DNA from: Roseivivax halotolerans
GTDB taxonomy: Bacteria; Pseudomonadota; Alphaproteobacteria; Rhodobacterales; Rhodobacteraceae
Direction of reading: 5' to 3'
DNA length: 64,000 nt
NCBI RefSeq assembly: GCF_900115815.1
Contig: NZ_FOXV01000001.1
Location: forward strand, 491,393-555,392
Within the stretch, counting starts at the first letter, position 1. Every line of letters starts with the position of its first letter. The notes beneath the pieces were generated by a model, which saw nothing but the letters and a program-made list of their open reading frames with translations, did not search any database and was not told the origin of the DNA. Of the stretch, positions 9,230 through 21,382 are shown one piece after another. The position numbers were made by a program, and so were the translations under genes.

Positions 9230-10765
9230 TCAGGCGATCAATACGATGGCGAGAAGAGACGCCGCCAGACCGCCGGCACAACCCGCCACTGCCCAGCCAA
9301 GCTTCGCCAGCTTGCCACTGGAATGCGGGGCAGGTTGACTACGGGATTGCTGGATCAGCAGGCTTTCCACAAGATCGGGCAGACGTGGTCCAAAACGGGC
9401 AAGAACCTTTGCAGTCTCTTGAAGATCGGAAAGAACGGCGCGCGGCCCGATGGAGTTCTTGATGTATTCCTCGACCACGGGCTGGGCCGCGTGCCAGATG
9501 TTCATCTTCGGGTTGAGGGATCGCGCCACGCCTTCGACAACGACCATCGTCCTCTGAAGAAGAATGAGCTCGGTGCGGGTTTCCATGCCGAACCGCTCCG
9601 TCACCTCGAAGAGGTAAGCGAGAAGGCGTGCCATCGAGATGCGCGTGGCATCCATGCCGAAAATCGGCTCCCCGACAGCGCGCAAAGCCCGCGCGAACTC
9701 GTCGACATCGCGGTCAGCCGGGACGTAGCCCGCCTCGAAATGAACCTCGGCCACGCGTTTGTAGTCGCGACGAATGAACCCGTAGAGAATCTCGGCATAG
9801 ACGCGGCGCGTATACGCGTCGATATGGCCCATGATACCGAAATCGTAGGCTATGATCGTCCCGTCTGCCGCGACCTTGAGATTTCCCTGGTGCATGTCGC
9901 CGTGAAAGAAACCGTCTCTCAGTGCGTGGCTCAGAAACAATTGGATCACGCGCTCCGACAGGGCGATCCGGTCGATCCCAGCTGCGTCGAGCGCCGCGTT
10001 ATCGCCCATCGACGCACCTTCGGCCCAGCCGAGCGTCATCACGCGCCGGCCCGACAGGAACCATTTCACGTCAGGAACGCGAAATCCGTCATCCTGCTCC
10101 GTATTCGCCGCGAATTCGGACGCCGAGGCGGCTTCGAGCCTCAGGTCCAGCTCTCCCATCACGACGCCTTCGAAATGCGCAATCACATCGACAGGCTTGA
10201 GTCGGCGCGTGGAGGGCAGAAGCAATTCGATAACGCGCGCCGAGAAGTAGAATGCGTCGATATCACGCCGGAACGCACGCTCGACGCCAGGACGCAAGAC
10301 CTTGACCGCAACGGTTTCGCCAGTCTCGGCCAGCGTCGCCTTGTGCACCTGCGCGATGGAGGCCGCAGCCACGGGCTCCGAGAAGCTTGCGAAAATGCCG
10401 TCTAACGACACGTCGAGATCGGCCTCGATCGCATCGCGGGCTTCGTCTTTGGAGAACGGCGGCAACTTGTCCTGTAGGACGCGCAATTGCGCGGCGAGCT
10501 CCTCGCCAACGACATCCGGCCGGGTCGAGAGAATCTGACCGAACTTGATGTAGGCCGGGCCCAGCGCCGTGAGCGCGCGGGTGACCGGCGGCATGTTCGG
10601 ATCGCCTTCATATCCGAGAAAGGCGAAGGGTCGGCCGATGATCCGGGCCGCGACACGGATGGAGCGCGGGGCATCGACCGCGTCGAGAACGACAGGCATC
10701 GCGCCCGATCGTTCGAACGTCGCGCCGGTACGGATCAGCCGCCAGAGGTTCAGAGGTCCGCGCAT
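9230..10765 (-). CDS. ubiB: UbiB family atypical kinase/ATPase for ubiquinone biosynthesis
   Basis: UbiB is a membrane-associated ADCK-family protein with ATPase activity needed for ubiquinone (coenzyme Q) assembly. The 511-residue protein shows the family KxGQ signature in GPAYIKFGQILSTRPD, the A-rich loop AAASIAQVHKA, the catalytic loop HGDMHQGNLKV and the metal-binding DFGIMG. A C-terminal hydrophobic segment (about residues 490-511) would anchor it in the membrane. It follows ubiE on the minus strand with 4 bases between, forming a ubiE-ubiB operon. Confidence 0.95.
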   Translation of the reverse strand: MRGPLNLWRLIRTGATFERSGAMPVVLDAVDAPRSIRVAARIIGRPFAFLGYEGDPNMPPVTRALTALGPAYIKFGQILSTRPDVVGEELAAQLRVLQDKLPPFSKDEARDAIEADLDVSLDGIFASFSEPVAAASIAQVHKATLAETGETVAVKVLRPGVERAFRRDIDAFYFSARVIELLLPSTRRLKPVDVIAHFEGVVMGELDLRLEAASASEFAANTEQDDGFRVPDVKWFLSGRRVMTLGWAEGASMGDNAALDAAGIDRIALSERVIQLFLSHALRDGFFHGDMHQGNLKVAADGTIIAYDFGIMGHIDAYTRRVYAEILYGFIRRDYKRVAEVHFEAGYVPADRDVDEFARALRAVGEPIFGMDATRISMARLLAYLFEVTERFGMETRTELILLQRTMVVVEGVARSLNPKMNIWHAAQPVVEEYIKNSIGPRAVLSDLQETAKVLARFGPRLPDLVESLLIQQSRSQPAPHSSGKLAKLGWAVAGCAGGLAASLLAIVLIA

Positions 10766-10769
10766 CTAT

Positions 10770-11522
10770 TCAAATCTTCCAGCCGGAATGCAGGCAAGCA
10801 ATTCCGAGACTCAGGTTGCGATAGCTGGCATTCTCGAATCCGGCCTCGCGTACCATCTCGAGGAAGGTCTCCTGGTCGGGGAACCGCCGAATCGATTCCA
10901 CAAGATATCGATAGCTGTCGCGATCACCGGCAATCGCCTGTCCCATCGCGGGAATCGCGTTGAAGGAATAGAGGTCATAGAGCTTCTGAAGACCCGGCTG
11001 CGGAATGCGCGAGAATTCGAGCACCATCAGTCGGCCACCCGGTTTCAGCACGCGGTGCGCTTCGCGCAGCGCCACTTCGGGCCGCGTCACGTTCCGAATA
11101 CCGAAGGAGATCGTGTAGACATCGAAGCTGGACGCAGGGAAGGGCAGGGACATCGCGTCGCCAACGACCCAGTCGAGGCTCTCTGCCATCTCGGCCGCTT
11201 CGGCCCGTTGCCGTCCCGCGACGAGCATCGGCTCGGTCAGGTCGAGCACCGTGGCATGACCGCGACCCGCCCGTTTCAGAAACCGGAAGGAGATGTCACC
11301 GGTTCCGCCCGCGACATCGAGAAGCCGTTGGTCAGGGCGCGGCGCGAGCCAATCCATCATCGCATCTTTCCAGAGGCGGTGGATGCCGAGGCTCATCGCG
11401 TCATTCATCACATCGTATTTCGATGCGACCGACTGGAAGACCCCCTGCACGAGACCGGCCTTCTCGGTCTCGGCCACTTCGGAGAAACCGAAATGCGCCT
11501 TTTTCTCGGGCTCGTCTGCCAT
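10770..11522 (-). CDS. ubiE: Ubiquinone/menaquinone C-methyltransferase UbiE
   Basis: UbiE is the SAM-dependent C-methyltransferase of ubiquinone synthesis. The 250-residue protein has the SAM-binding motif [13 protein letters not shown], the family stretch [18 protein letters not shown], and the late motif FGIRNV. The ATG at 11522 is chosen because GGCGGAG lies upstream and the product then starts as in other members ([13 protein letters not shown]); a longer frame to 11603 adds a non-conserved basic extension. It is the first gene of the ubiE-ubiB pair. Confidence 0.95.
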   Translation of the reverse strand: MADEPEKKAHFGFSEVAETEKAGLVQGVFQSVASKYDVMNDAMSLGIHRLWKDAMMDWLAPRPDQRLLDVAGGTGDISFRFLKRAGRGHATVLDLTEPMLVAGRQRAEAAEMAESLDWVVGDAMSLPFPASSFDVYTISFGIRNVTRPEVALREAHRVLKPGGRLMVLEFSRIPQPGLQKLYDLYSFNAIPAMGQAIAGDRDSYRYLVESIRRFPDQETFLEMVREAGFENASYRNLSLGIACLHSGWKI

Positions 11523-11679
11523 CTGGGTCTCCGCCTCAGGGTGTCGCTTGAAATCCGGGTTACACAGATGGCGGTGCCGGGACAAACAGTCAAATCCGCG
11601 CAAGCCCTCTCTGGTCTTTCGCTGGCTGTCGCGGGGCCTATATGAACGCGGCCAGACCTGAGAGCCCGAGCGATCCAGA

Positions 11680-12531
11680 ATGCCAGAACTTCCAGAAGTC
11701 GAAACCGTGCGCCGCGGCCTCCTGCCGGCAATGGAAGGTCATGTCATCGCGCGAGCCGACGTGAACCGTCCCGACTTGCGATGGCCCTTTCCGGACCGGA
11801 TGGCGGAGCGTCTGACCGGGCAGCGCGTCGAACGCTTGCGGCGCCGGTCGAAATACATCCTCGCCGATCTTTCGGGCGGCGAAACGCTGCTCATGCATCT
11901 CGGCATGTCGGGGCGCATCCTGATTTCCGGCGATCCACTGGGGCAATTCGTGCACGACCATCCTGCGCCCGAAAAACACGACCATGTCGTCTTCCACATG
12001 CAAAACGGGGCGCGGATCATCTTCAATGACCCGCGGCGCTTCGGCGCGATGGACCTGTTCGAGACTGCGACTGCGGAGGGCCATCCGCTGCTGTCTGCAA
12101 TCGGGCCGGAGCCCTTGGGAAATGCTTTCCACGAAGACCACCTGATTGCAGCGCTGCGCGGTCGGATGACGCCGATAAAATCCGCGCTGCTCGACCAGAA
12201 GATCGTTGCAGGGCTCGGAAATATATATGTGTGCGAGGCACTCTTCCGGGCGGGCATTCACCCGGTGCGGAAGGCTGGAAAGATTGGCAGAACGCGGGTG
12301 GCGAGCCTGGTGCCGGTGATCCGCGCCACGCTTGAGGATGCGATCGCGGCCGGGGGCTCCTCGCTCCGTGACTACCGGCGCGCGGATGGTGAGCTTGGCT
12401 ATTTTCAGCACAGTTTCGATGTCTATGGCCGAGAGGGCGCGCCCTGCCGCCGCGACGGCTGCAACGGCAAGGTGCGGCGCATCGTGCAGGCAGGGCGATC
12501 GTCCTTCTATTGCACGGCCTGCCAAAGATAA
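11680..12531 (+). CDS. mutM: Formamidopyrimidine-DNA glycosylase
   Basis: MutM excises 8-oxoguanine and formamidopyrimidines and nicks the abasic site. The 283-residue protein starts with the catalytic MPELPEVE (Pro1 nucleophile after Met removal, Glu2). It has the helix-two-turn-helix region [15 protein letters not shown] and ends with the zinc finger CxxxxC...CxxC (CRRDGC ... YCTACQR). It is divergent from ubiE, about 160 bases away. Its presence fits the oxidative-damage theme of this region. Confidence 0.97.
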   Translation: MPELPEVETVRRGLLPAMEGHVIARADVNRPDLRWPFPDRMAERLTGQRVERLRRRSKYILADLSGGETLLMHLGMSGRILISGDPLGQFVHDHPAPEKHDHVVFHMQNGARIIFNDPRRFGAMDLFETATAEGHPLLSAIGPEPLGNAFHEDHLIAALRGRMTPIKSALLDQKIVAGLGNIYVCEALFRAGIHPVRKAGKIGRTRVASLVPVIRATLEDAIAAGGSSLRDYRRADGELGYFQHSFDVYGREGAPCRRDGCNGKVRRIVQAGRSSFYCTACQR

Positions 12532-12596
12532 CTTGATCCGGGGCGGGGACGTGATAACCACGATGGTCTGAGTGGAACCAACGGAGCGCCGTCCGC

Positions 12597-13373
12597 ATGG
12601 CCTACGAGACGATTATCGTCGAGATCGAAGACCACGTCTGCACCATCAAACTCAATCGCCCCGATGCCCTGAACGCGCTGAACTCGCAGCTTCTGAAAGA
12701 GCTGGCGAGTGCGCTGACCGATGCCGACCGCAACGACAAGGTGCGGGCCATCGTTCTGACGGGCTCGCAAAAGGCCTTCGCGGCCGGTGCCGACATCAAG
12801 GAGATGTCGGAAAAGAGCTTCGTGGAAATGTACCTGACCGACTTCTTCGGCAGTGAGCACGAGGCGGTGCAAAAGGTACGCAAGCCAATCATCGCGGCAG
12901 TCGCCGGTTACGCGCTGGGTGGCGGGTGCGAGCTTGCCATGATGTGCGACTTCATTATCGCGGGCGACAACGCGAAATTTGGTCAGCCTGAGATTAACCT
13001 TGGCGTCATCGCCGGAATCGGCGGCACGCAGCGGCTCACCCGCTTTGTCGGCAAGTCGAAGTCGATGGACATGCACCTCACCGGCCGCTTCATGGATGCC
13101 GAAGAGGCGGAACGGTCGGGCCTCGTCAGCCGCGTCGTGCCCGCGAAAAGCCTGATGGAAGAGGCTATGAACGCAGCCGGCAAGATCGCGGAGAAATCGA
13201 CCCTCTCCACGATGGCGGCAAAGGAAGCCGTGAACCGCGCCTACGAGACCACGCTAGCCGAGGGCATCCTCTTCGAGAAGCGGCTGTTCCATTCGCTCTT
13301 CAGCACCGAAGATCAGAAGGAGGGCATGGCGGCCTTTCAGGAAAAGCGGACAGCTCAGTTCCGCGACAAGTAA
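12597..13373 (+). CDS. Enoyl-CoA hydratase/isomerase (crotonase) family protein
   Basis: This 258-residue protein is a full-length crotonase. The oxyanion-hole motifs AAGADIKEM and [15 protein letters not shown] are visible, and both catalytic glutamates of true hydratases are present, in GGGCEL and QPEINLG. It therefore probably hydrates trans-2-enoyl-CoA in fatty-acid or amino-acid degradation. It lies alone between mutM and rpsT. A typical start, [20 protein letters not shown], follows the ATG at 12597. Substrate chain length cannot be told from sequence alone. Confidence 0.92.
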   Translation: MAYETIIVEIEDHVCTIKLNRPDALNALNSQLLKELASALTDADRNDKVRAIVLTGSQKAFAAGADIKEMSEKSFVEMYLTDFFGSEHEAVQKVRKPIIAAVAGYALGGGCELAMMCDFIIAGDNAKFGQPEINLGVIAGIGGTQRLTRFVGKSKSMDMHLTGRFMDAEEAERSGLVSRVVPAKSLMEEAMNAAGKIAEKSTLSTMAAKEAVNRAYETTLAEGILFEKRLFHSLFSTEDQKEGMAAFQEKRTAQFRDK

Positions 13374-13382
13374 CGCATCCCG

Positions 13383-13421
13383 CCGATACGGGTTGCCAGG
13401 CTTGGCCTTTTACCGTATCGG
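13383..13421. repeat. Inverted repeat, 9-bp arms with 21-base loop
   Basis: CCGATACGG at 13383-13391 is matched by its perfect complement CCGTATCGG at 13413-13421, ten bases after the enoyl-CoA hydratase stop. It could be a weak terminator for that gene or part of the rpsT leader. No T run follows it. Confidence 0.45.
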
Positions 13422-13538
13422 AGCGGCTTACATGCGCGTGATGCCCGCTTTGGCAAGAATCGATCCGGTCGAGAGGCCCGGGTGCGGCGTCATATAAGCG
13501 CAAGACATTCTGGAACTCGAACTCAAAGGTCGATCATC

Positions 13539-13802
13539 ATGGCGAATACGCCCCAGTCCAAGAAGCGCGCGCGTCAGAACGAGCGCCGCTATGCCGTGAA
13601 CAAGGCCCGTCGTTCGCGCATCCGCACCTACCTTCGCAAAGTCGAAGAGGCGATCGCCTCGGGCAACAAGGATGACGCGCAGGCCGCCCTTCGCGCAGCC
13701 CAGCCCGAAGTGATGCGCGGCGTCACCAAAGGCGTCTTTCACAAGAACACCGCGGCCCGCAAAATCTCGCGCCTCACGTCGCGCGTGAAGGCCCTCTCGT
13801 AA
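13539..13802 (+). CDS. rpsT: 30S ribosomal protein S20
   Basis: S20 is a primary 16S rRNA-binding protein. The 87-residue product begins [20 protein letters not shown] and is rich in Lys/Arg throughout, as usual for the family. The ATG at 13539 is fixed by homology; an in-frame extension to 13482 is not conserved. A strong terminator follows 39 bases after the stop. It lies upstream of dnaA, an arrangement known from many alphaproteobacteria. Confidence 0.97.
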   Translation: MANTPQSKKRARQNERRYAVNKARRSRIRTYLRKVEEAIASGNKDDAQAALRAAQPEVMRGVTKGVFHKNTAARKISRLTSRVKALS

Positions 13803-13841
13803 AATCAAAGGCTTAGCTGGCCGTTTCGGCCAAGGTCCTGA

Positions 13842-13871
13842 AAAGACGCCATTATTTGGCGTCTTTTTTTC
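13842..13871 (+). terminator. Rho-independent terminator after rpsT
   Basis: The stem GACGCCA/TGGCGTC closes a 5-base loop (TTATT) and is followed by seven or more T residues. A-rich flanks on the left extend pairing with the T run. Confidence 0.88.
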
Positions 13872-14290
13872 GTATGTGGCTTTTCTGCGCGGCGCAGAGA
13901 TTCTTTTCCGGGAATCTCTGAGTCAAGCTGTAAGAACAGTTGTCGGCCCCTGCGCCCGGCGTCTAATTTCAGTCCTGCGAGTCACGATCGCTTGGGGGGA
14001 CAGGTCCGCAGACGGCGCGTTCGACGGTAACGACGAACCAGCCTCTTGCGGCTCGGAGCCGACTGCCATCGGTTCAGCGTGGGGCATTTCATGCCCCTGC
14101 CTTGTCCAAGATACACCTTTGGTGTGCCCGCACGGCCATTCCGGCGTTGGGACCGGTATGTCTTGCGTGTGCACCGTCACTACAAGCCCGCAGCCTTGGC
14201 TGCCGGGGTGGGTATCTTTTGTCAAAGCTGTCGGGACCGTGGCGTGGATCGGGCCACGTCGAACGAGGAAAAGCCGGGGACAGACACGGA
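13872..14290. other. Intergenic region between rpsT and dnaA, no gene recognised
   Basis: These 419 bases lead into dnaA. Open frames on both strands here look like composition artefacts and have no family resemblance. I searched for TTATCCACA-like DnaA boxes and AT-rich clusters and found none, so this is not an obvious oriC. It presumably carries the dnaA promoter and a long leader. Confidence 0.6.
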
Positions 14291-15649
14291 ATGACACAGG
14301 AACAATGGGGCGCGTTGCAGGATGATCTGGCAAGGACTCTGGGCGAGAACAACTACAAGACGTGGATCAAACCACTGAAATTCAACGGCTGCGAAGGCGA
14401 GGTCGCGGTGCTTCAGGCGCCCACGAACTTCTTCGGCAGCTACGTGTCCCAGAATTTTGGCGATGCGATCCTGGCGCGGATCTCTACGGTCGAGCCCGGT
14501 GTGCGCCGCGTGCAGTTCCGCGTCGACACGGCGTCGCGTCCGGCCAATCAGCCGACATCCCACAGCCAGCCGCGTCCGGCCAAGGCACCGTCCCCTGTCT
14601 CGGACATCGTTCCCGACGGTCCGCTCGATGAGAACTTCACCTTCAACACCTTCGTTGTCGGCAAGCCCAACGAGCTGGCCCATGCCGCCGCGCGCCGCGT
14701 AGCCGAAGGCGGAGCCGTGACCTTCAACCCGCTCTTCCTGCATGGCGGCGTCGGCCTCGGTAAAACGCACCTGATGCACGCCATCGCCTGGGAGCTGCGC
14801 GCCCGCAATCCCGAGCTCAACGTGCTGTATCTGTCCGCCGAGCAGTTCATGTACCGCTTCGTCCAGGCGCTGCGCGACCGGCGGATGATGGACTTCAAGT
14901 CCCTCTTTCGCTCCGTAGACGTTCTGATGGTGGATGACGTGCAGTTCATCGCGGGCAAGGATTCGACGCAGGAGGAGTTCTTCCACACGTTCAACGCGCT
15001 GGTGGACCAGAACAAGCAGATCATAATCTCCGCCGATCGCGCGCCCAACGATATCAAGTCGCTCGAGAACCGCATCGTCTCGCGGCTGCAATCGGGCCTC
15101 GTCGTGGATGTGCACCCGACCGATTACGAGCTCCGCCTCGGCATTCTTCAGTCGAAGTTCGAGAAAAACCGTAAACACTACCCGGATGTTGAGGTCGATG
15201 AAGGCGTGTTCGCCTTCCTCGCGCATCGCATCTCGACGAATGTGCGGGTACTAGAAGGCGCACTCAACCGCCTCTTCGCCTTCGCATCCCTCGTCGGCAA
15301 GACCGTCGACATCTCGATGGCGCAGGAATGCCTGACCGACGTGATCCGCGCCTCCGAGCGCAAGATCAGCATCGACGAGATCCAGCGAAAGGTGGCCGAG
15401 CATTACCACATCCGACTGTCCGACCTGATCGGTCCGAAGCGCGTGCGCAATTTCGCCCGTCCGCGTCAGATCGCAATGTATTTGTGCAAGCAACTGACGG
15501 CCCGCTCCTTCCCGGAAATCGGCCGTCGTTTCGGGGGGCGGGACCACACGACCGTTCTTCATGGCGTCAAGCGCGTCGAGGATTTGATGCTGAGCGACGC
15601 GCAGATCGCGGAAGACGTGGAACTGCTGCGCTGCGCGCTTGAGGAATGA
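14291..15649 (+). CDS. dnaA: Chromosomal replication initiator protein DnaA
   Basis: DnaA-ATP unwinds oriC and loads the helicase. The 452-residue protein has an N-terminal domain I beginning MTQEQWGALQDDL, a short Pro-rich linker, and an AAA+ core with Walker A GGVGLGKTHL and Walker B VDVLMVDDVQF. Domain IV carries the DnaA-box signature GRRFGGRDHTTVLHGVKRVE. The ATG at 14291 is chosen because a longer in-frame extension upstream is Cys-rich and not conserved. It is followed by dnaN, recF and gyrB. Confidence 0.98.
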   Translation: MTQEQWGALQDDLARTLGENNYKTWIKPLKFNGCEGEVAVLQAPTNFFGSYVSQNFGDAILARISTVEPGVRRVQFRVDTASRPANQPTSHSQPRPAKAPSPVSDIVPDGPLDENFTFNTFVVGKPNELAHAAARRVAEGGAVTFNPLFLHGGVGLGKTHLMHAIAWELRARNPELNVLYLSAEQFMYRFVQALRDRRMMDFKSLFRSVDVLMVDDVQFIAGKDSTQEEFFHTFNALVDQNKQIIISADRAPNDIKSLENRIVSRLQSGLVVDVHPTDYELRLGILQSKFEKNRKHYPDVEVDEGVFAFLAHRISTNVRVLEGALNRLFAFASLVGKTVDISMAQECLTDVIRASERKISIDEIQRKVAEHYHIRLSDLIGPKRVRNFARPRQIAMYLCKQLTARSFPEIGRRFGGRDHTTVLHGVKRVEDLMLSDAQIAEDVELLRCALEE

Positions 15650-15675
15650 GTCCGCACCACCACAATCGCCAGCGT

Positions 15676-15698
15676 CCGGTGCGTGCCACGCGCACCGG
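15676..15698. repeat. Inverted repeat in the dnaA-dnaN intergenic region
   Basis: CCGGTGCG (15676-15683) and CGCACCGG (15691-15698) are perfect complements around a 7-base loop. No T run follows, so it is more likely an RNA hairpin or attenuator-like element in the dnaN leader than a complete terminator. Confidence 0.4.
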
Positions 15699-15793
15699 CC
15701 TTGACGCTCTGACGTAGACGTCGGACAAAACGGGAAAACCAACGGTGTCGGGCCCAGCCCGAGGCCGCTTGGCGAGTCTCGGAGGGATAGGTC

Positions 15794-16912
15794 ATGAAAT
15801 TCAGCATGGAGCGCGCAGCGCTGCTCAAGGCGGTCAGCCGGGCGCAATCGGTCGTTGAGCGACGCAACACGATCCCGATCCTCGCAAACGTTTTGATCGA
15901 GGCGGAAGGCGACACGGTGTACTTCCGTGCCACGGATCTCGATATCGAGGTCGTGGACAAGGACGCCGCGCAGGTCGAGCGCGCTGGCGCCACGACCGTG
16001 TCGGCGGTCACCCTGCACGAGATCGTCCGCAAGCTGCCCGACGGCGCACTGGTCACGCTCAGCGAAGACGGGGCAGCGGGTCGCCTCACCGTCGAGGCCG
16101 GGCGTTCCAACTTCTCGCTGGCGACGCTGCCGAAAGAGGACTTCCCGGTAATGGCGTCTTCTGAGTATTCGGCCAATTTCAGCGTGAAGGCACAGGTGTT
16201 GCGCCGGCTCTTCGACAAGTCGAAATTCGCGATCTCGACGGAAGAAACGCGCTACTACCTGAACGGCGTCTACATGCACGTGGCCGAGACTGCCGATGGG
16301 CGCAGTCTGCGCTGCGTCGCGACCGACGGGCACCGCCTTGCGCGGATCGATTCCGCGCTTCCCTCGGGCGCCGAAGAGATGCCGGGCGTCATCGTGCCGC
16401 GCAAAACCGTCGGCGAGCTCCGCAAACTTCTCGATGACGACGATATGGACATCGCCGTCTCTGTTTCAGAGACCAAGGTGCGCTTTGCCACGCCGGAAAT
16501 CACGCTGACGTCGAAGGTGATCGACGGGACATTCCCCGATTACACCCGCGTCATTCCGCAGAACAACACCCGTCGTCTCGAAGTCGATGCATCCGAATTC
16601 GCCCGTGCGGTGGACCGCGTCTCGACCGTGTCTTCGGAGCGGTCTCGCGCGGTGAAACTCCAGCTCGACGAGGATCGTCTGATCCTCTCGGTGAACGCGC
16701 CCGATAGCGGGGCTGCCGAGGAAGAGCTCGCTGTGGCGTATGGCGACGAGCGGCTAGAGATCGGCTTCAACGCGAAATACCTTCTGGAAATCGCGAGCCA
16801 GGTCGATCGCGAGAACGCGGTCTTCATGTTCAACTCGTCGGGTGATCCGACGCTGATGCGCGAAGGCTCTGACGAAAGTGCAGTCTACGTCGTGATGCCG
16901 ATGCGGGTGTGA
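15794..16912 (+). CDS. dnaN: DNA polymerase III beta subunit (sliding clamp)
   Basis: The beta clamp encircles DNA and tethers polymerase III. The 372-residue length is standard for three clamp domains. The start MKFSMERAALLKAVSRAQSV and the end SAVYVVMPMRV are typical, the latter being the conserved C-terminal M-P-M-R tail that docks clamp partners. A GGAGGGATAG lies upstream of the ATG. A terminator follows, separating it from recF. Confidence 0.98.
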   Translation: MKFSMERAALLKAVSRAQSVVERRNTIPILANVLIEAEGDTVYFRATDLDIEVVDKDAAQVERAGATTVSAVTLHEIVRKLPDGALVTLSEDGAAGRLTVEAGRSNFSLATLPKEDFPVMASSEYSANFSVKAQVLRRLFDKSKFAISTEETRYYLNGVYMHVAETADGRSLRCVATDGHRLARIDSALPSGAEEMPGVIVPRKTVGELRKLLDDDDMDIAVSVSETKVRFATPEITLTSKVIDGTFPDYTRVIPQNNTRRLEVDASEFARAVDRVSTVSSERSRAVKLQLDEDRLILSVNAPDSGAAEEELAVAYGDERLEIGFNAKYLLEIASQVDRENAVFMFNSSGDPTLMREGSDESAVYVVMPMRV

Positions 16913-16933
16913 TGCAGCACCTCACGCAACGTG

Positions 16934-16961
16934 AAAGGGCCCCGCGATGCGGGGCTTTTTT
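16934..16961 (+). terminator. Rho-independent terminator after dnaN
   Basis: GCCCCGC (16939-16945) pairs perfectly with GCGGGGC (16949-16955) around a 3-base loop, followed by six T residues. Confidence 0.9.
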
Positions 16962-17001
16962 GCGTGTGGCAGGCATCGCATTGCTTGGTTAGGTCTGGCT
17001 C

Positions 17002-18111
17002 ATGGCTCTCGCGCTCGAAACCCTGACGCTTTCGCACTTCCGCTCCCACAGGCGCGCGGCGCTGCGCGTCGATGCGCGGCCGGTGGCAATCTACGGGCCG
17101 AACGGGGCGGGCAAGACGAACCTGCTCGAAGCCGTATCCCTGTTCTCGCCCGGCCGTGGGATGAGGCGCGCCTCGGCCGAGACGATGACCCGCCGTCCCG
17201 AGGCCATCGGCTGGAAGATAGAAGGGCTTCTGAACGGCCCGGGCGGGCGGAACGAGATTGCGTTTTTGTCTGAGAACGGCCAGCCCCGCCAGGTTCGGAT
17301 CGACGAGAAGCCGCAGCCACAGACGATGCTCGGACGCATGGCGCGGGTTCTCTGGCTCGTGCCGTCGATGGACAGACTCTGGATCGAAGGGGCCGAAGGG
17401 CGACGCCGGTTTCTCGACCGGATGACGCTGAGCTTCTTTCCCGATCATGCCGAGGCGAGCCTTGACTACGAAAAGGCCATGCGCGACCGCAACCGGCTCC
17501 TGAAGGATCAGGTGCGCGACGCGCATTGGTATCGCGCGCTCGAGGCGCAGATGGCGCGCACGGGCGCGGTGATCGATGCGAACCGACATGCCGCCCTGTC
17601 CAGGATCGCAGCGGCGCAAGAGGGCGCGGAAACCGCGTTCCCCGCAGCCGATCTGGTGCTGACCAATGCCGAAGAGCCCGCGCCCGAGGGTGAAGGCGCC
17701 TTCGCCACGGCTCTTGCCGAAAGCCGCCCGCGTGACCTCATGGCCGGTCGCACGCTCGTCGGCCCGCACCGCGCCGACCTTCTGGGCACCTATGCGGCAA
17801 AGGGTGTTCCGGCCTCGGATTGCTCCACGGGCGAGCAGAAAGCGCTCTTGATCTCGCTGATCTTGTCCAATGCGCGTGCGATCTCGGCCGATTTCGGCGC
17901 GCCCCCCATCCTTCTTCTCGATGAGGTGGCAGCGCATCTGGACGCGGACCGCCGCGCGGCGCTTTATGCCGAGGTGACGGCGTTGGGCGCGCAGGCCTGG
18001 ATGACAGGCACAGGGGCCGAGCTCTTCGAGGAGCTCGGAGACAAGGCGCAATACGTGGAAGTCACCGACGACAGCGGCGAGAGCCGTACGATACAGAAAG
18101 ACGCACCGTGA
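17002..18111 (+). CDS. recF: DNA replication and repair protein RecF
   Basis: RecF helps load RecA at single-strand gaps. The 369-residue SMC-like ATPase has the start LETLTLSHFRSHR, Walker A GPNGAGKTNLLEAVS, the signature-like DCSTGEQKALLISLIL, and Walker B PPILLLDEVAAHLD. It is third in the dnaA-dnaN-recF-gyrB order. Its stop overlaps a GTG start of the following LysE-family gene, so the two are coupled, with a transporter inserted between recF and gyrB. Confidence 0.97.
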   Translation: MALALETLTLSHFRSHRRAALRVDARPVAIYGPNGAGKTNLLEAVSLFSPGRGMRRASAETMTRRPEAIGWKIEGLLNGPGGRNEIAFLSENGQPRQVRIDEKPQPQTMLGRMARVLWLVPSMDRLWIEGAEGRRRFLDRMTLSFFPDHAEASLDYEKAMRDRNRLLKDQVRDAHWYRALEAQMARTGAVIDANRHAALSRIAAAQEGAETAFPAADLVLTNAEEPAPEGEGAFATALAESRPRDLMAGRTLVGPHRADLLGTYAAKGVPASDCSTGEQKALLISLILSNARAISADFGAPPILLLDEVAAHLDADRRAALYAEVTALGAQAWMTGTGAELFEELGDKAQYVEVTDDSGESRTIQKDAP

Positions 18112-18728
18112 CGCTCACTGCCTCCGATCTTCTTCTTTATTCCGGCGCGCTCCTGATCCTGTTCCTGACGCCCGGTCCGGTCTGGGTGGCGCTGGTCGCG
18201 CGTGCGCTCTCAGGTGGGTTCAACGCCGCCTGGCCGCTGGCCCTGGGTGTCGTCGTGGGCGATGTCCTCTGGCCTTTCCTCGCGATTCTCGGCGTCTCCT
18301 GGATCGTCTCGGTCTATGGCGGGTTCATCGACGCGCTGCGCTGGATCGCGGCGGCGACCTTCCTGATCATGGGCGCGCTGATCCTCAAGAATGCCAATGC
18401 CGATCTGTCGCGCGACAGCCGCCTCACGCGCCCCGGCATGTGGGCCGGATTCCTCGCGGGCCTTGCTGTCATCATCGGCAACCCGAAGGCGATCCTGTTC
18501 TACATGGGCATGCTGCCGGGCTTCTTCGATGTCAGCCGCGTGACCTGGGCCGACATGGCGGTGATCTCGCTCATCTCTGCCGCAGTTCCTCTGTTCGGGA
18601 ACCTGATGCTGGCGCTGTCCATCGACCGGGTGAAGCGGCTTCTGTCCAGTCCGGAAGCCGTCCGGCGGACGAATATCGTCGCGGGCTGCCTTCTGATCGG
18701 CGTCGGTTTCCTGATCCCCTTCACCTGA
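18108..18728 (+). CDS. LysE/RhtB family amino-acid exporter
   Basis: The 206-residue protein has about six membrane helices and the LysE family start, with a TPGPVWVALVARALSGG segment (residues 22-38) and the later GNPKAILFYMGMLPGFF motif. Family members export amino acids or small metabolites; the substrate is not predictable here. It starts at GTG 18108 inside the recF stop, forming a GTGA overlap, so it is co-translated with recF. Confidence 0.9.
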   Translation: MTLTASDLLLYSGALLILFLTPGPVWVALVARALSGGFNAAWPLALGVVVGDVLWPFLAILGVSWIVSVYGGFIDALRWIAAATFLIMGALILKNANADLSRDSRLTRPGMWAGFLAGLAVIIGNPKAILFYMGMLPGFFDVSRVTWADMAVISLISAAVPLFGNLMLALSIDRVKRLLSSPEAVRRTNIVAGCLLIGVGFLIPFT

Positions 18729-21257
<2,529 letters not shown>

Positions 21258-21263
21258 GTTTTT

Positions 21264-21286
21264 GCGCCGGAACCTAATTCCGGCGC
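21264..21286. terminator. Hairpin after gyrB, probable terminator
   Basis: GCGCCGGAA (21264-21272) and TTCCGGCGC (21278-21286) form a perfect 9-bp stem with a 5-base loop, seven bases after the gyrB stop. The run of T residues lies before rather than after the stem, so termination efficiency is uncertain. Confidence 0.55.
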
Positions 21287-21382
21287 GTCCTCTCAATCCT
21301 GACTTGCCGTCTGAAATCTGGGCCGGTCAAAGCGGGAGTTTCCTTCCAAGCTCTTCTGACGGGAAGCGATCCGATGAGCGGT

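Noticed and set aside
13872..14290. oriC next to dnaA
   Set aside because: No DnaA boxes, AT-rich unwinding element or repeated 9-mers were seen.
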